DNA of 64,000 bases from a virus. Made by a program: the position numbers and the translations under genes. Location of the stretch: IMG/VR virus record IMGVR_UViG_3300005264_000006, positions 1 through 64,000 of that record; one strand, given 5' to 3'. Within the stretch, counting starts at the first letter, position 1; each line of letters opens with the position of its first letter. Below the pieces are notes generated by a model. That model was not told the DNA's origin, did not search any database, and was given only the letters and a program-made list of their open reading frames with translations. Of the stretch, positions 31,138 through 40,900 are shown piece by piece.

Positions 31138-31768
31138 TATCTTCGTCAGATACTAACGGATCGTCTATATAGACTCCCGTTGCTCCACAAAACCCACTAC
31201 CATAAATAGCGACCCTACAAAGCATTGAATTCGGTTTACTAGCTTCGTGATAAGATGGATCATGTGAGGGACCTGAACTACCTAAGAATAAACCAAACTC
31301 TCTTATTTTAACTCCTGTTGGTAAAGTACCAGGAACATTAAAACGACCTGTAAATTCAAGGGTTTGATCTCTTCTAGTTACATTTAACTGTATTCTTGTA
31401 CCTACTTCATTGGATAGTGTTGAGTCTTCCGGGCTTACCAACATCGTATCGGTAATTGGATAATCACAACTACCACTCGGTACACCAAAAGTTCCAACTG
31501 CTCTTTCCGATGAAGAATTATTAAACATACAAGTTCCTGCTGCACCGTATCTGGGTTTAGTCCATAAACCTACATTTCCCGTTCCATAATTACCGGGATC
31601 TTTTGGATTATGCCAAGTCTTTCTGCCTCCTAAAAAGTCTAATATATATTCTTTTCCATCATCAACAAGAAGATTTGGAAACTCTCCCCAAACTTTTTTT
31701 TCATATTTCTTATTTCCTTTAATTATTTCTACTTTACCTTCTAATCCAAATAATTTCATTTTTAACAA
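31106..31768 (-). CDS. Probable tail/baseplate-associated protein
   Basis: A 220-residue beta-rich protein with many Gly, Thr and Pro, no membrane segment and a Trp-rich end (IEIKWKFGEL). The segment TRIQLNVTRRDQTLEFTGRFNVP and VKIREFGLFLG is of the kind seen in phage proteins near the baseplate or tail fibre. It lies between the fibre and the baseplate proteins. Family not identified. Confidence 0.5.
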   Translation of the reverse strand: MLKMKLFGLEGKVEIIKGNKKYEKKVWGEFPNLLVDDGKEYILDFLGGRKTWHNPKDPGNYGTGNVGLWTKPRYGAAGTCMFNNSSSERAVGTFGVPSGSCDYPITDTMLVSPEDSTLSNEVGTRIQLNVTRRDQTLEFTGRFNVPGTLPTGVKIREFGLFLGSSGPSHDPSYHEASKPNSMLCRVAIYGSGFCGATGVYIDDPLVSDEDIEIKWKFGEL

Positions 31769-33588
31769 ACTCCACTTACATTTGTGTTAAACAGTATGTC
31801 CGGCAAAAAGTAATTATACAATAAACCAGAAATACCACTTAGACAATCTAAATGATTCAAACCCCAACCCCAAGGATATAAGGTTTGCCAATTCTTATTT
31901 TTTGTATAACCAATAACATTTGTTATACCAAATCCATCTATAAACCCCGTGCCGGTGGTGGTGTTGTGGAATTTAATATAACCTACATTTCCCGAAGTGT
32001 TACCACTCGAAAGAAGTGTTTTATTTATAAAAGTTTTTCTATCGGAAGCATTCTGATCATAATAGATACTTATATGAGAATCGTTATCCGGAAAAATATT
32101 AAGAAGAGGTTTGCTTGAATCAACAAATCCGCTTTGTGACTGATTATATTCTACCCAATACAATTCCTGTAATCCTGTAGTTAAAATACTACATCTTAAT
32201 GTTGAACTTTCTGGATGAATCCAAAAATCTACATGACCACTATCGTATGTTCCAACCATATAACTCATTGATGAACCATTGCCTTTTAATCTTGCGACAT
32301 GCCTAAATCTATCGTTAGCGTTGAATATATCAACCGCTCCACTAGTCTGCCAAATTCCCGATAACGCAACACCTGAACTTTCGAAATTATCCACTGCTTC
32401 AATCCATCCGTTATAACATCTAAATCTACTATTCCAATCATCATAATTGTAACTTAAACTTCCCATTTCCCAAAATTTTTTAGTTAATATTTTTGGTTTT
32501 ACCTTCATTGCTAATAATCCTTGTTCAAGAAAATCATCAAGGTCACCGATTTGTTCTATTCCATAAAATCCTACAAATACACTTACACCTGCTGGTGTAA
32601 CACTTCGAGCAATATATTCAGCTAAATCGGTATCTCCTGCTTCAAACGGAGCACCTAAAGTGGATGTTAAGGGTAGATTTATTTGCCAGTGAGGCATTGA
32701 ATGATGATATCTTTCCGTTATAATAATATCTTCTTTTCTTACATTATAAAAATGTGCAAACATTCTTTTTATTTCCGAAATTGTGGGAGTAACCCACCAT
32801 TTCTGAGTCCAACATTTATTTACAAATTCCCATATCTTAGCATTTTGAGCATTAGTTACGGGATAATCAGAAAACTTTTCTCTTGTTAATCTTACATCAT
32901 AACCTTTATCAATTTGAATGCTTTTTTCAGCATTATAACCGCTATAACCATAAGAAAGACATTGTGGACAGGTATCACCTGTATTCGGGTCAATTCCAGT
33001 TCCATTACAATATGGACAAGTTGTTGGTGCTAACCATATAGAATTTAATATTTTTTTAATCATGTTGTGAATTTTATACATTCCTAAAAGCCAAATTAAT
33101 TGACTACCAACACTAGCTAATACATAAAATTTTACCTTTCCGCCTTTTTCACCGAATATGTCAACATTGGCGGTTATATCGGTTATTTCATATATCTTAT
33201 TACCTAAACCGGAAATTAACCAACATGCACTTTTTCCTGTAAATCTGGGTATTTCCAGGTATGCTTGAACTATTTCGGAACCTTTTTCATAAACATCTTT
33301 TGTTAATTCCATGCCAATTTGAGTCCACGTTTCGGTTCCTGCCTTTTCAGCAACCCTACCATATATTGTTAATGTTAAATTATTTTCTCTTATTTTTTCA
33401 TCAACAATTGCTATAACAGGTCCTGGAGCAGTAACACTATCATATAAAGAAACATTCTTTTTTATGAAACCCTCTGTTCTACTCCATTCGGCAAGTTCAA
33501 TTATATTTGTTCCAGCATGAGGCGTTTGTTCTCTAACCCTTTTAAATGCCGTGTTCAAATAATAATCAATTTGGTCTCTAATATCCAT
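31762..33588 (-). CDS. Large baseplate/tail protein (in the place of P2 gpI) with a zinc ribbon
   Basis: A 608-residue protein following baseplate J, the position of tail protein I. The middle holds two Cys pairs, CPYCNGTG and CPQC with 13 residues between, a DnaJ-like zinc ribbon unusual in tail proteins. The C-terminal 250 residues are beta-rich with Trp, Ser and Gly (AVDNFESSGVALSGIW ... VDFWIHPESSTLRCSI), resembling a concanavalin-like lectin or LamG domain. It may link the baseplate to fibres and bind a surface glycan. Function is inferred from place and composition. Confidence 0.6.
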   Translation of the reverse strand: MDIRDQIDYYLNTAFKRVREQTPHAGTNIIELAEWSRTEGFIKKNVSLYDSVTAPGPVIAIVDEKIRENNLTLTIYGRVAEKAGTETWTQIGMELTKDVYEKGSEIVQAYLEIPRFTGKSACWLISGLGNKIYEITDITANVDIFGEKGGKVKFYVLASVGSQLIWLLGMYKIHNMIKKILNSIWLAPTTCPYCNGTGIDPNTGDTCPQCLSYGYSGYNAEKSIQIDKGYDVRLTREKFSDYPVTNAQNAKIWEFVNKCWTQKWWVTPTISEIKRMFAHFYNVRKEDIIITERYHHSMPHWQINLPLTSTLGAPFEAGDTDLAEYIARSVTPAGVSVFVGFYGIEQIGDLDDFLEQGLLAMKVKPKILTKKFWEMGSLSYNYDDWNSRFRCYNGWIEAVDNFESSGVALSGIWQTSGAVDIFNANDRFRHVARLKGNGSSMSYMVGTYDSGHVDFWIHPESSTLRCSILTTGLQELYWVEYNQSQSGFVDSSKPLLNIFPDNDSHISIYYDQNASDRKTFINKTLLSSGNTSGNVGYIKFHNTTTGTGFIDGFGITNVIGYTKNKNWQTLYPWGWGLNHLDCLSGISGLLYNYFLPDILFNTNVSGVC

Positions 33589-33589
33589 T

Positions 33590-35428
33590 TTATCCTATTC
33601 CTCTTTGGAGGTTTCTGGTTCCCAAATCAGGTATTTCATCATCTGCTAAATACACATCTTCTTGTTTCCAAGTGTCTTGATCCGATCTTTTAATGTATAG
33701 TTCTTTTTGTCTCCATACGTTTGGATGTTTCATTATTTCGTATTCAATCCGAGAATAAATAACATTATCTCCTGTTTGTAAAGATTCAAGATAAGTTTCT
33801 ATATTCGCTATTACATCTTCTCTTACCGTAGCAAAATCAGATAATTCGGTTATATATATAATACCTTTTATATCTATATTAACTTCTTCCGATTCTAAAA
33901 TTTGGTATTGAATTCCAACTGGACTAAGACCTCCACCATCAACATAATCCAATTGAGATTCTAAAGTATTTTTTAGATTGTCAAAACCAAAACCATCTTG
34001 TGGCGATAGTATAACTGTATACCCTGCACCGTTATACCAAGTTTTGAACATTAAATCAACACCGGTTGATTGTTCCTGTGCAACGCCAGAAACATATTTA
34101 TATAAACTATATCTTGAACTCTCCCCGCCATATCCTTCAAGACTTGTTCTAATTTCCCAGTAGTTTGAATTAAAGTCTATTCCGGTAACACCGTCTTCCG
34201 GTGGATGACACCATAAATCAAACCTATAAGTTCTAGTTTTATCTAATCCGTTATATTTTAGATCAAGATTAATATCTTGGAATCCGGTAATTCCTGGAAC
34301 TAAATCAACTTCCTCTATTAATGCATCATCCAAATGTAAGCCGGTTGCTACTGTATTTAATCTAATACCACATTTCAATCCAGGCGGTGCATTAATTGTT
34401 CTTCCACTTAATGTTATTCTACCTAAAGATAATACTAAATCTCCCGGTACAAAAGATTGACTCCAAACTATATCATAAGAGTCAACCCTTTTTGTTGCTC
34501 CTGTATTTGGAGAATCCCAATTTAATACCGAAGTTTGGTCAACGCCCTTATTTTGATAAACTTTTACAGCTCTAACGCCCTCTATATTAGAAGCTAAGTC
34601 TCTAACTTTTCCAAGGGTGAAATTTCTATATCTCGCTTCTAATTGTCTTGCCCTATAATTATCATCCGATTCTTTATCAGCACCGGAAGTTATGTCTTCA
34701 CTATTTGTAACTGTTAGAAATGGATATGTAACGCTATTAGTTATTTCTCCAACTTTAGCATTGCTAACAATTCCAGAAGCAACTGAAGTGACTTCAACTC
34801 TCTTTGTAACCTGACCCTCAACTTCAACATAATACCCTTCATTCTCAATTATATAACCAGAACTGGTATTAAGCCAATGAATATTATTGTGATATGTTTC
34901 ATCAAATTCCCAAACATTATCTGTAATTGGCGTTAAATTTTCCTTTAGTATTTGGGTAACACTTTCAACATAAGGATAATCACTGGAAAAGTATTCATAT
35001 GATTCTCCGGTTTTTGTTTTTGTTTGTTTAATTCTATATGGAATATAACTGTCGTCATCTGCTAAATAACTATTAAGAGAAGAACTAAATTCTGCTCCTT
35101 GTTGAATTAATATTGGTGCTCCATTAATTGTTGCAGTACAATCAACATATCCCTGAGCATGCGTTGCTCCTCTTCTAGGCATTCCATTTTCTATTCCGTG
35201 CTTGTCAAGCCAATTACCAACAGCATTTCTTATAGACATTTGTTCGGATGCTGTTTCTAAAAGAGTTTCATAATAAAACTCATCAAGACTATGAATTTTC
35301 ATTTGTTGCCAAAGCCAAGAACTAGGTGTAAAATTAACAACATCAAATATATCTTGAGCTTTTTCTTCATAATCCTCTATAATTTCCTTTGCTGAACGCG
35401 GGGTAAATCCATTATCGTTATATGGCAT
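33590..35428 (-). CDS. Baseplate J-like protein
   Basis: A 612-residue wedge protein. The J-family core is visible: FTPSSWLWQQMKIHS near the start, then ITSGADKESDDNYRARQLEARYR (family: sGxDxEsdexyRxRi), followed by IEGVRAVKVYQN. A beta-rich insertion of about 170 residues (SYDIVWSQSFVPGDLVLSL to LDLMFKTWYNG) separates this from the C-terminal NIDIKGIIYITELSDF and YSRIEYEIMKHP. The insertion is larger than in P2 gpJ and may carry a carbohydrate-binding domain. It forms baseplate wedges with the gp25-like protein encoded upstream in an 11-base overlap. Confidence 0.86.
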   Translation of the reverse strand: MPYNDNGFTPRSAKEIIEDYEEKAQDIFDVVNFTPSSWLWQQMKIHSLDEFYYETLLETASEQMSIRNAVGNWLDKHGIENGMPRRGATHAQGYVDCTATINGAPILIQQGAEFSSSLNSYLADDDSYIPYRIKQTKTKTGESYEYFSSDYPYVESVTQILKENLTPITDNVWEFDETYHNNIHWLNTSSGYIIENEGYYVEVEGQVTKRVEVTSVASGIVSNAKVGEITNSVTYPFLTVTNSEDITSGADKESDDNYRARQLEARYRNFTLGKVRDLASNIEGVRAVKVYQNKGVDQTSVLNWDSPNTGATKRVDSYDIVWSQSFVPGDLVLSLGRITLSGRTINAPPGLKCGIRLNTVATGLHLDDALIEEVDLVPGITGFQDINLDLKYNGLDKTRTYRFDLWCHPPEDGVTGIDFNSNYWEIRTSLEGYGGESSRYSLYKYVSGVAQEQSTGVDLMFKTWYNGAGYTVILSPQDGFGFDNLKNTLESQLDYVDGGGLSPVGIQYQILESEEVNIDIKGIIYITELSDFATVREDVIANIETYLESLQTGDNVIYSRIEYEIMKHPNVWRQKELYIKRSDQDTWKQEDVYLADDEIPDLGTRNLQRGIG

Positions 35429-35795
35429 TTGGCACCCCCTCTTCTATCATTATTAAATCTCCTAATTTAGATTGAACTGACATTTTAAGATGTAATTGTT
35501 GACCGTCCCTCCAAGCTTCAATTGAATCTATTGCATAAATCAATCGTTCCTTAGCAGGATTAAGAGCATCCGCCAACAAACTCTTAACAACTTCTGTTGG
35601 TGTTCCGTTACTATTCATCTTTATTGCTTCTCTTAAATCAAAACCATAGTATAAATTCCATATTTCTGAACCTGTTTGCGTGTTCAACAGATTGTCTATA
35701 ATTTGATAAAATGCGTATTTATCTTCCACCTCTATGTAATCACCACTCTCCAAAATGGGATCACCTGTTCGGAGATCTAAAAGAATTCCGGGCAT
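35418..35795 (-). CDS. gp25/W-like baseplate wedge protein
   Basis: A 125-residue protein of the T4 gp25 / P2 gpW-baseplate group. Its signs are the size, the central YAFYQIIDNLLNTQTGSEIWNLYYG, in place of the family's QxixxxLxTxxGE...yG, and LREAIK after it. It joins sheath and wedge in contractile tails. Its position just before baseplate J is the canonical order. A promoter-like element lies 43 to 72 bases upstream. Confidence 0.82.
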   Translation of the reverse strand: MPGILLDLRTGDPILESGDYIEVEDKYAFYQIIDNLLNTQTGSEIWNLYYGFDLREAIKMNSNGTPTEVVKSLLADALNPAKERLIYAIDSIEAWRDGQQLHLKMSVQSKLGDLIMIEEGVPNAI

Positions 35796-35837
35796 TTTTT
35801 ATCATTCCTCTTACTTGTCATTTTTTTTCTTCCTTAA

Positions 35838-35867
35838 CCTATTATTGTTTTTAAAGTTTATAAAGTT
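35838..35867 (-). promoter_or_regulatory. Late promoter-like element with TATA box
   Basis: On the - strand this reads AACTTTATAAACTTTAAAAACAATAATAGG. TTTATAAA occupies 35857-35864. It shares its core and the following CTTTAAAAACAA with the element at 54015-54048, and lies in a 113-base gap before the gp25-like gene, where a separate transcript could start. Confidence 0.5.
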
Positions 35868-35908
35868 ATGTATTTTTTAATGTCAAAATTATTTGCATTT
35901 AATCTTCC

Positions 35909-36472
35909 TCATTTTCCATTTACTTTTCCTATACTTGCTGTTGCTACTCCTAACACTTTTCCTATGCTTGCCGATGCCACGCCTAAAACTTTATGATCGT
36001 ATCCGGTTGATGTTGAGGTATAAGTCACTATGACATAAACAACATCAAGATAGTTTCCATCGTTTTTATCCGTTGCATCACAATAATACTGAACTACTAA
36101 ACTATCTAAAGCAGATTGTGACCAAGAACCATTAAAAGAGTTACTACACCATTTAAAACTAGCTATTGTTCCTAATGAAGTTTCTTGTGCGGTTTCTCCT
36201 ATACCTCCTACTATTATCTGAACTTCCGGATGATGACTAGAATAGACTCCACCATAAGTCCAAACAGTGATATTAGTTACTTCATCAACATCATCAATCG
36301 TATCCGGAAAAGTCATGGCAATAAATTCATTATTATCATCGGTATAACCGTTCCAAGTATCACCACCACCTGCATTTGGTTGTGTTACTGCTTCATCTAC
36401 ATATGTATGATCACCATAACCCCATTGATTTACCGATGTACCGTTTGGTCTTAAAGGGTCACTAACAGTCAT
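35909..36472 (-). CDS. Virion protein with a short tandem repeat tail
   Basis: A 187-residue beta-rich, secreted-looking structural protein without a signal peptide (NITVWTYGG, VQIIVGGIGETA, LDVVYVIVTYTSTSTG). The C-terminus is a repeat: KVLGVASASIGKVLGVATASIGKVNGK, two copies of a unit of about 11 residues plus a partial one. Such GVAxASIxKVxGV tails are seen on some phage fibre proteins and may act as an oligomerisation or docking segment. Place: between a fibre-associated gene and the baseplate operon. Confidence 0.55.
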   Translation of the reverse strand: MTVSDPLRPNGTSVNQWGYGDHTYVDEAVTQPNAGGGDTWNGYTDDNNEFIAMTFPDTIDDVDEVTNITVWTYGGVYSSHHPEVQIIVGGIGETAQETSLGTIASFKWCSNSFNGSWSQSALDSLVVQYYCDATDKNDGNYLDVVYVIVTYTSTSTGYDHKVLGVASASIGKVLGVATASIGKVNGK

Positions 36473-36473
36473 G

Positions 36474-36944
36474 TTATATCAACTCATTTGTAACTTCATT
36501 TTTTCCGAAAGTCGTTTTGAAACCTATTTTTCCATATTCTTCTATAACTATTTTCATAAATTCGGAGAATCCAATTTTGCCTATACCAATATTAGCTTCA
36601 TTCATTTGGATTTCATCATCACTTCCGTAATAAATTGCAAGTTTTTTTATTGTTCTTGTACTTAAATATTCTTTAGCGTGTTCGGCCATTAATCTTACAG
36701 CTTCGGGATAATCTTCTAATTCTGCCTTTATAGTATACGCTATTAAATTTATGACACCGTTTAATTCTTTATATCCTTTTATTAATTCAATTTTATCCGA
36801 TTCATAACGATAATAGTGACAATCGGTTTTTCTTTCAATAATATTCAAATATATTTGTCCAGTTTTATTAATTCCACACCCAAAATTTTCTCTCAAGGAA
36901 GCCATTTCATTAAAATCTTCTAATGTAATCATTTCTCTCCACAT
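36474..36944 (-). CDS. Hypothetical protein in the fibre region
   Basis: A 156-residue mixed alpha/beta protein, slightly acidic, with no clear motif. Segments such as KTGQIYLNIIERKTDCHYY and KLAIYYGSDDEIQMNEANIG are strands, and EAVRLMAEHAKEYL is a helix. It is not fibre-like and may be a fibre-assembly chaperone. It is packed two bases from its neighbours. Confidence 0.45.
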   Translation of the reverse strand: MWREMITLEDFNEMASLRENFGCGINKTGQIYLNIIERKTDCHYYRYESDKIELIKGYKELNGVINLIAYTIKAELEDYPEAVRLMAEHAKEYLSTRTIKKLAIYYGSDDEIQMNEANIGIGKIGFSEFMKIVIEEYGKIGFKTTFGKNEVTNELI

Positions 36945-36945
36945 T

Positions 36946-37812
36946 TTAAGCCACCTCCACCCAACAAATGTCTTTTACTAATACAGTGTTAGCATCTACT
37001 GCTACACCAACACATTGAACCAAATCTCCGGTAGCATATGCACTTATATCATCGGTTAATGCACCATTATCACCTACATAAATAGGATCACCTGCTGACC
37101 AATCCCAATCATCTTCTCTTACGGTTCCTAATATTAATACTCTACCCGTCCCCACTGATACGCCAATAGCTAAATTAATACTATCCTTGTCACAAGCAGC
37201 CACTGTATTATTAGCACTAATATAAACTGCTTTACCATAAGTTTGTGTATTAGTAAGCGTGATGATTGTTCCACTATATTTTCCATCAGCACTAAGAGTT
37301 CCGTCTACTATTAATCCGTAATTTTCAGCCGGTAATATATCTTCGGTAATTATATTCTCTGTTAACGTTAAAGCATGTGATTCCACATAGGCATGTGCTT
37401 CTGCTTCAGTACATAAACTAGACACATCTTTACCATCAACATTACCAACATTAGTAATATTATGCGTGCCCATGTTAAGATCGTTTTCTAGTGTAAGAGC
37501 AGTTTCTTCCACATAATCATGGGCTTCTTCTTTAGTGTCGCCGGCATTGTCATCTACATATTTCTTAGTAGCTGCATCTTGGTTGTCATCCGGATCTCCT
37601 ACACCCGTAATTTTATACGTGCCCATGGCTATATTACCATCCGGAGTATTCCATTTATTTAATTTAAAAGCATCCACTTCTGCTTCTGTATAAACATCGG
37701 CATTAGGAATTAAAATCCACTTGTCATCTGCCGCTACATATTTAAAATACGAACCGTTTGTATTGGGTCCTATTTCATCTCCATCATTTGGACTAGTCGG
37801 AAAGAATCCCAT
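36946..37812 (-). CDS. Fibre-like virion protein sharing modules with the long fibre
   Basis: A 288-residue protein. The N-terminus (MGFFPTSPNDGDE ... YFKYVAADDKWIL) is a short attachment-like domain. It carries the repeat unit TEAEAHAYVE...ALTL and NVDGKDVSSLC, also found in the 1002-residue fibre. ATKKYVDD is another shared element. The C-terminal 120 residues are a beta domain (AVYISANNTVAACDKDSINLAIGVSVGTGRVLILG) like capsid-decorating or fibre-tip proteins. Likely a tail fibre or fibre adaptor. Confidence 0.65.
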   Translation of the reverse strand: MGFFPTSPNDGDEIGPNTNGSYFKYVAADDKWILIPNADVYTEAEVDAFKLNKWNTPDGNIAMGTYKITGVGDPDDNQDAATKKYVDDNAGDTKEEAHDYVEETALTLENDLNMGTHNITNVGNVDGKDVSSLCTEAEAHAYVESHALTLTENIITEDILPAENYGLIVDGTLSADGKYSGTIITLTNTQTYGKAVYISANNTVAACDKDSINLAIGVSVGTGRVLILGTVREDDWDWSAGDPIYVGDNGALTDDISAYATGDLVQCVGVAVDANTVLVKDICWVEVA

Positions 37813-37813
37813 C

Positions 37814-37972
37814 TTATTCCTCCAATTCTTCTAAGAATAAATTTATGTTTTCTAATTTTTTTAATTCCGATTGTAAAACTCTTAAACTTCTCTTTAAATT
37901 TGGAATACTTTCTTTAATTTCTTCAATTCTTATATTGTTTTCTTCTATTTTTTTATTTATATCTATATTCAT
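37814..37972 (-). CDS. Small coiled-coil protein
   Basis: A 52-residue coiled coil with regular leucines (IEEIKESIPNLKRSLRVLQSEL). ATG at 37972 has GAGTGG upstream and begins MNIDINKK; the more distal ATG at 38005 lies inside the fibre gene. A fibre trimerisation or assembly helper is a possible role. Confidence 0.55.
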   Translation of the reverse strand: MNIDINKKIEENNIRIEEIKESIPNLKRSLRVLQSELKKLENINLFLEELEE

Positions 37973-37973
37973 T

Positions 37974-40900
37974 TTAATAACCACTCGTGTTTGAAAATTT
38001 TGCATATTTAATTCTCATGTATCTAACATAAATTGTATCGGCAATTACCGGATCAAAACTATGAAATGCTCTACCGTATATTTGTATCAAATCATCAGGT
38101 TCTACACTTATATCTTCTGTTTCTGATGTATAAGAAGATGATGCAGAAAATTGTGTGCCAATCAAAACACCGTTCTTATATACAACGGTTTGTGCAGAAG
38201 TTGCATCTGCTTCCGCTTTATGTTCCCAATATACTCTAATATTGCCTTTGATATGGGAAACTATTTCTTTAACTTTAACATAAGAGATGGAAGTTTTGCT
38301 CCTCTCCGTATCATTTGAATGAATTAAATCATCAGATTCTTTAAAGAAGGTGGATTTATCATTTATTTCATCATCTACATATTTTTTAGTAGCAGCTTCT
38401 TGATTTGACGTGGGATCCACGACATTGGTAATTTTATGGGTGTTCATGTTTAAATTTTGAGTAGCCGTGTGATTTCCGAGATTATCCGTCTCACTTGCTA
38501 CTGCACCCATTACACCAACTTCTATCCACGCTTCTGCTTCTCCATTGTATCTATAAAGTGAATCATCATCTTCATCATAGTGAAAATCACCTTCACTCGG
38601 TGTTGTCGGAAATGTTGAAGATTGTTCATCAAATCTATCTATTATATTATTGACTTCAGTTTTTGTATAAATATTGGTGTCGATTTCTGTTTCGGTATAA
38701 TATCTTGTATCGTGAGTATGAGAATCGTTTGCTACTACCATGTTTTCGACACTTCCGGATATATCACCACCCAAAGCTGCACTGACCGCTAAAATTGCTT
38801 CCGAATCGGTATATTTAGACATGTTAGGTATATCATTAAACTGTAAAGTAGAAAGGTCGTGGTAATCTTCTATAACTCCCCCATCATGTGAATCAAAATC
38901 ACTTTTAAAACTTGATATATCAACACCATCAACATTACCGACATTAGTTATAGCATTTCCTCCACAATCAAGCTGTTTCGCAAATATAACTTCATTATTA
39001 TAAAGATTTATATAGTTTACATCTTGTAAATCTAACATCAATTTTGTGTATCCCTTCACTCTCAAATAATATTGAGATGCATCATAATATAATCCAATTT
39101 TATATAAAGTTCCACCATCTGTACCATCTGATGAAATTCTTGCAAGGTATCTTGAAGTATCATCATGGTAAACTGTTCCTACGTTTTCTATATCGTTATC
39201 TCCCAAATCTAAATCTTTTTCTAATGTAAGTGCGTTTGCTTCTACATAAGCATGTGCTTCTGCTTCCGTGCATAACCCAGACACGTCCTTACCATCCACG
39301 AGACCAACATAAAAAGGAGCATTTGGTGGGTAAGTAGATGTATTACTTGCATCAAATACTAAGCTTCCACTTGGGGTGCTAGTAGACCAACCTGCTGTTA
39401 AATCATCGGTTCCTAATATTCCATTAACGTTATAACTATCATCTTGACTTTGGTTACCTCCTCTAATAATAACTCTAACTTGGAAAACAACATAACTTTC
39501 ATTGTTTTTAATATATATATTTTTTCTACCGGAAACATCATAAACAACTATTAAAGGTCTTGAAGAATTCCAAGCGTCTCCTATATAATACCATTCATAA
39601 CTAAAACCCGATCTATTTCTAAACATGTAAACTTGTTTTACCGGATCGCTTGTCCAATCTTGACCGAGTATTTCGACATAAACCATGTCGTATGTTCCAG
39701 AACCACTTACCGGTAAAGTACAAAGATATTTATATTCCGGTATTGATGGTGTGTTTCTACTTTCAAAACGATAATCATAATCTGATGGTATTGATGGTTT
39801 TCCGGTAAGTTCCGAATAAGCTACTTGTCCCCAAGCAGGATATGTTGCTCCCATTTTAAGAACATAATTTTCTGTTCCCGGTGTTAAATAATCCCAATCA
39901 GAAACTCCTCCATAAATTAATCTTCCGGCGGAATAACCGCCAATATCCGCTAAATCTAAATCACCGCTATGCGTGTCAAAATCGTGATTGGTGTTTGCCT
40001 TATTACCGAGTTCGCTATTTATCTTGTTTGAAGACCATAATTCCGTGGTAGAAGTTCCGGAATCATTAATTAACCTATGTTTGGTTGCTTCATCATCATT
40101 AATGTTGCTATGAGCAATGGTCGATTCTAAATTTCCAAAAGTAACAGCTTTCTTAACATAAGAAGCACCGGAATCTTCTATAACAAATTCATCATTACTT
40201 ACCGGTGTTGTTTTTGGAGTTATTGACGTAATCTCATTAGCAATATTATCGTGAATGGCATTCGTGTCATTATGATTTAAATCTGATATATCCGATTCTT
40301 GTAATTGTGCCCAACTTATATCTGAAGCACCTGCTTTTAAGAAATAACCATCCGTTCCCTTTGCTAAAGCTTCCCAATCACTACTACCCCCTTTTATGAT
40401 AGAACCATGTGCATATGAACCTAAATCTGTTAATGGTAAACTACCCGTGTGTGGACCACTCGTACCTAAAACATGTGCCTCTGGTGTAAACTCAGAAGGT
40501 ACACCGGTAAGTTCCGAATAAGCTACCTGACCCCAAACTACATCAGAATTACCTGCTTTTAACACGTATGTTTCTGTTCCTAATGCCAAATTTTCCCAGA
40601 CCGATGTTCCCCTATGGAGTATATCTCCTTGAGTTACACTGGTAATGTTAACATCGGTTAAACCATTCAAATCTAAAGAACTTTCTCCACCATTATAAAG
40701 AGAAAACCATAAACCTGATACTTCGTGCCAACCCCAAACACCGGAAGCATCAACTCTTATTCTATTATGATCCCATAAACCAATTTCTACTTGTTGAGAA
40801 GCAGGAACCCAATTTTTTGTTTTAACAGCAAATGACATGAAAGGGTCTCCTTGATCTACATCATTCGGCATTTTCTGATTATCATAAACGCCTGATGCAA

